Of a DNA stretch of 64,000 nt, positions 62,627 to 64,000 are shown one piece after another (the first letter of the stretch is position 1; every line of letters starts with the position of its first letter). Location: positions 62,001 through 126,000 of the forward strand of contig JAUCQB010000076.1 of the NCBI GenBank assembly GCA_030372985.1, given 5' to 3'. Under the pieces are notes generated by a model that made no database searches, was not told where the DNA came from, and saw nothing but the letters and a program-made list of their open reading frames with translations. The stretch comes from Phycisphaerae bacterium (GTDB lineage: Bacteria > Planctomycetota > Phycisphaerae > UBA1845 > PWPN01). Made by a program: the position numbers and the translations under genes.

Positions 62627-62761
62627 GCGGCGACCTCTGTCTTTGCGGATGCGGGGACTACCCGCAAGCCGGGGATTGTGCGATGATCATGGTGTCCCCC
62701 GCCCCGATGACAAGGTGGTGAGGGACACCCGTTTTTGAGTGTTGAGAACGGACGAACAGCC

Positions 62762-63799
62762 ATGGCGGATCAACCCAAGCCGTCTTTGCCGGCGAGTGGC
62801 AATCAGCCGCCGCCCGCGGCCGCACCCGCGGCATCGAGCGAAGCCCGAGCGTGCCCCATGCGAACGCTCCTGACCATTCGCAGCGAGATTCCCTTCTGGC
62901 AGAGGATGTTCTTCGGCATCGCCTGCGTGGCCCTCTGCCTGGGGCTGTGGTGGTTTGTCACCCGCGGCGAGGCGGAGCAGCGGATCCTGGGCCCGACGGT
63001 CCTGCCCAGCCCGCGCGAAACCTTCGCCACGTTCCCGGACCTCTGGTTTGACCGGGAGCTGACCCGTAACGTCTGGGCCAGCCTGCGGCGCGTCGCCCTG
63101 GGCTTCGGCCTGGCCACCCTGATCGGCGTGCCGTTCGGCGTTCTGGGAGGATGTTTCTCGTGGTTCAACGCTTTCCTGGCACCCCTGTCAATCTTCGGCC
63201 GCAACATTCCCGTGGCCGCTCTGATCCCGCTGACTTTCTCGCTGTTCGGGATCGGTGAACAGCAGAAAATCATGTTCATCTTCATCGCCTGCGTGGCCTT
63301 CATTCTTTCCGATTCATCCCGCGCCGTCATGGACGTGGATCGTCGCTACATGGATACGGCCTACACCCTGGGTGCCGGTCGGCGACAGGTCATTCTGAAA
63401 GTGCTGGTACCACTGGCCATGCCCAGCATCTTCAACTCGCTGCGGCTTCTGTTCGGCCTGGCTTTCGGCTACATCATGCTGGCTGAGCTGGTCAAGTTCG
63501 GCGGCGAATCCGGCGGGCTCGGCGACATCATCCTCATGTCGCAGCGACGAGGCCCCCGCGAGCACATCCTGCTGGTGCTCATGATCATCCCGCTGGTGGC
63601 GATGGCCATCGACCGAATGCTCTTCTGGGTTCAATGCGAGTTGTTCCCCCACCGTTACGGCGGCTATGGGATTCTCAATCGCGGCCTGCGAAAGGCGTTG
63701 CATACGTGGGAGGATTTCCGGAACATGTTCCGCAGATCGGCAGCCCAGGCTGTCGCTGTCAGCCGCGAACCGGCCCCGACTCCGGACAAAAAGGCATGA
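62762..63799 (+). CDS. ABC transporter permease (nitrate/sulfonate/taurine type)
   Basis: A 345-residue protein with a Pro/Ala-rich N-terminal tail, then six predicted helices. The coupling segment YMDTAYTLGAGRRQVILKV matches the EAA loop of SsuC/TauC/NrtB permeases. The C-terminal 50 residues are extra and cytoplasmic. It pairs with the binding-protein/OmpA fusion upstream and the ATPase downstream (ATGA overlap). The ATG at 62762 is used; a ribosome site is weak. Confidence 0.88.
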   Translation: MADQPKPSLPASGNQPPPAAAPAASSEARACPMRTLLTIRSEIPFWQRMFFGIACVALCLGLWWFVTRGEAEQRILGPTVLPSPRETFATFPDLWFDRELTRNVWASLRRVALGFGLATLIGVPFGVLGGCFSWFNAFLAPLSIFGRNIPVAALIPLTFSLFGIGEQQKIMFIFIACVAFILSDSSRAVMDVDRRYMDTAYTLGAGRRQVILKVLVPLAMPSIFNSLRLLFGLAFGYIMLAELVKFGGESGGLGDIILMSQRRGPREHILLVLMIIPLVAMAIDRMLFWVQCELFPHRYGGYGILNRGLRKALHTWEDFRNMFRRSAAQAVAVSREPAPTPDKKA

Positions 63800-64000
63800 C
63801 CAAGACTGACACCACTACCGCCGCCGGTCCCAGCCAACCCGCCCAGCCGGTGGGCATCAGCCGGGTGCTGCCCGAGATCCGCAAACCCGAGCAGCTTGCC
63901 CGCCCGCCCGTCGTACAGTTCACCGCGGTGACCAAGACCTACAATCCGGGACAGGCCAACAGCTACACGGCCATCCGCGACGTCAATTTCGTGATCGAGG
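63796..64000 (+). CDS. ABC transporter ATP-binding protein (5' end, cut by window)
   Basis: The first 68 codons. A Pro-rich extension (AAGPSQPAQPVG) of about 40 residues precedes the start of a typical nucleotide-binding domain (VVQFTAVTKTYNPG, IRDVNFVIE). The start overlaps the permease stop in ATGA, so it is the partner of that permease. Confidence 0.85.
   Translation, partial: MTKTDTTTAAGPSQPAQPVGISRVLPEIRKPEQLARPPVVQFTAVTKTYNPGQANSYTAIRDVNFVIE

Overview
The window reads as a GC-rich chromosomal segment of a planctomycete, probably of the Phycisphaerae type. This is an inference from content: a futalosine menaquinone pathway (mqnA, mqnC), secreted proteins ending in paired Cys-containing dockerin-like repeats, a sulfatase, a DUF4954 protein, a bacterial microcompartment shell gene, a three-gene transhydrogenase, and many exported glycoside-hydrolase-like proteins. 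No tRNA, rRNA, CRISPR array, prophage or intact transposon was recognised. Region 1 (1-13.4 kb) is mostly on the minus strand: mqnC and mqnA (overlapping by ATGA), pyrE, then four exported proteins (a DUF1593 nucleoside-hydrolase-like protein, a TIM-barrel/ceramidase fusion, a GHL10 protein and a subtilisin-like protease). The last two carry the same C-terminal dockerin-like tag. Region 2 (13.4-26.7 kb) opens with a strong candidate non-coding RNA (promoter, nested rod-like fold, terminator). It is followed by a nagB-like gene lacking one catalytic Asp, a membrane glycosyltransferase, DUF4954, more sugar-degrading enzymes and pntAA-pntAB-pntB. Region 3 (26.9-45 kb) is sugar and envelope metabolism: a DMT transporter, a fucose-isomerase-like protein, a NAGPA-domain protein, a DapA-type aldolase, a tandem BMC shell protein, a TMTC-like TPR membrane protein, a GH106-like protein, a Tat-exported sugar isomerase-like protein, a sulfatase, a DegT aminotransferase, a cellulose-synthase-like GT2 and argB. 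Small palindromic dispersed repeats sit in the gaps. Region 4 (45.2-48.8 kb) holds two tandem 47-residue Cys-rich exported peptides, too short for ordinary gene calling, with their own promoter and terminator. An orphan ABC ATPase and an orphan ParA with a long disordered tail follow. Region 5 (48.8-64 kb) is the most unusual. On the minus strand lie a hybrid histidine kinase, a GAP1-like protein, a zinc-ribbon GTPase, an FGE-fold protein and an archaeo-eukaryotic-type primase, with a PilZ gene on the plus strand between them. From a near-consensus promoter, a plus-strand operon then encodes PspA/IM30, a four-helix-bundle protein, a two-domain AAA ATPase, a Lys-rich protein, a VWA lipoprotein, a substrate-binding/OmpA fusion, an ABC permease and an ABC ATPase cut by the window end. 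My reading (inference) is an NTP-driven membrane-stress or conflict system. In it, an ESCRT-III-like PspA and a Vps4-like AAA protein work with a peptidoglycan-tethered ABC importer and a VWA adaptor, beside a GTPase/GAP1/FGE/primase sensing or effector module. The AAA gene also carries a 7-bp tandem repeat inside its reading frame that could switch expression by slippage.
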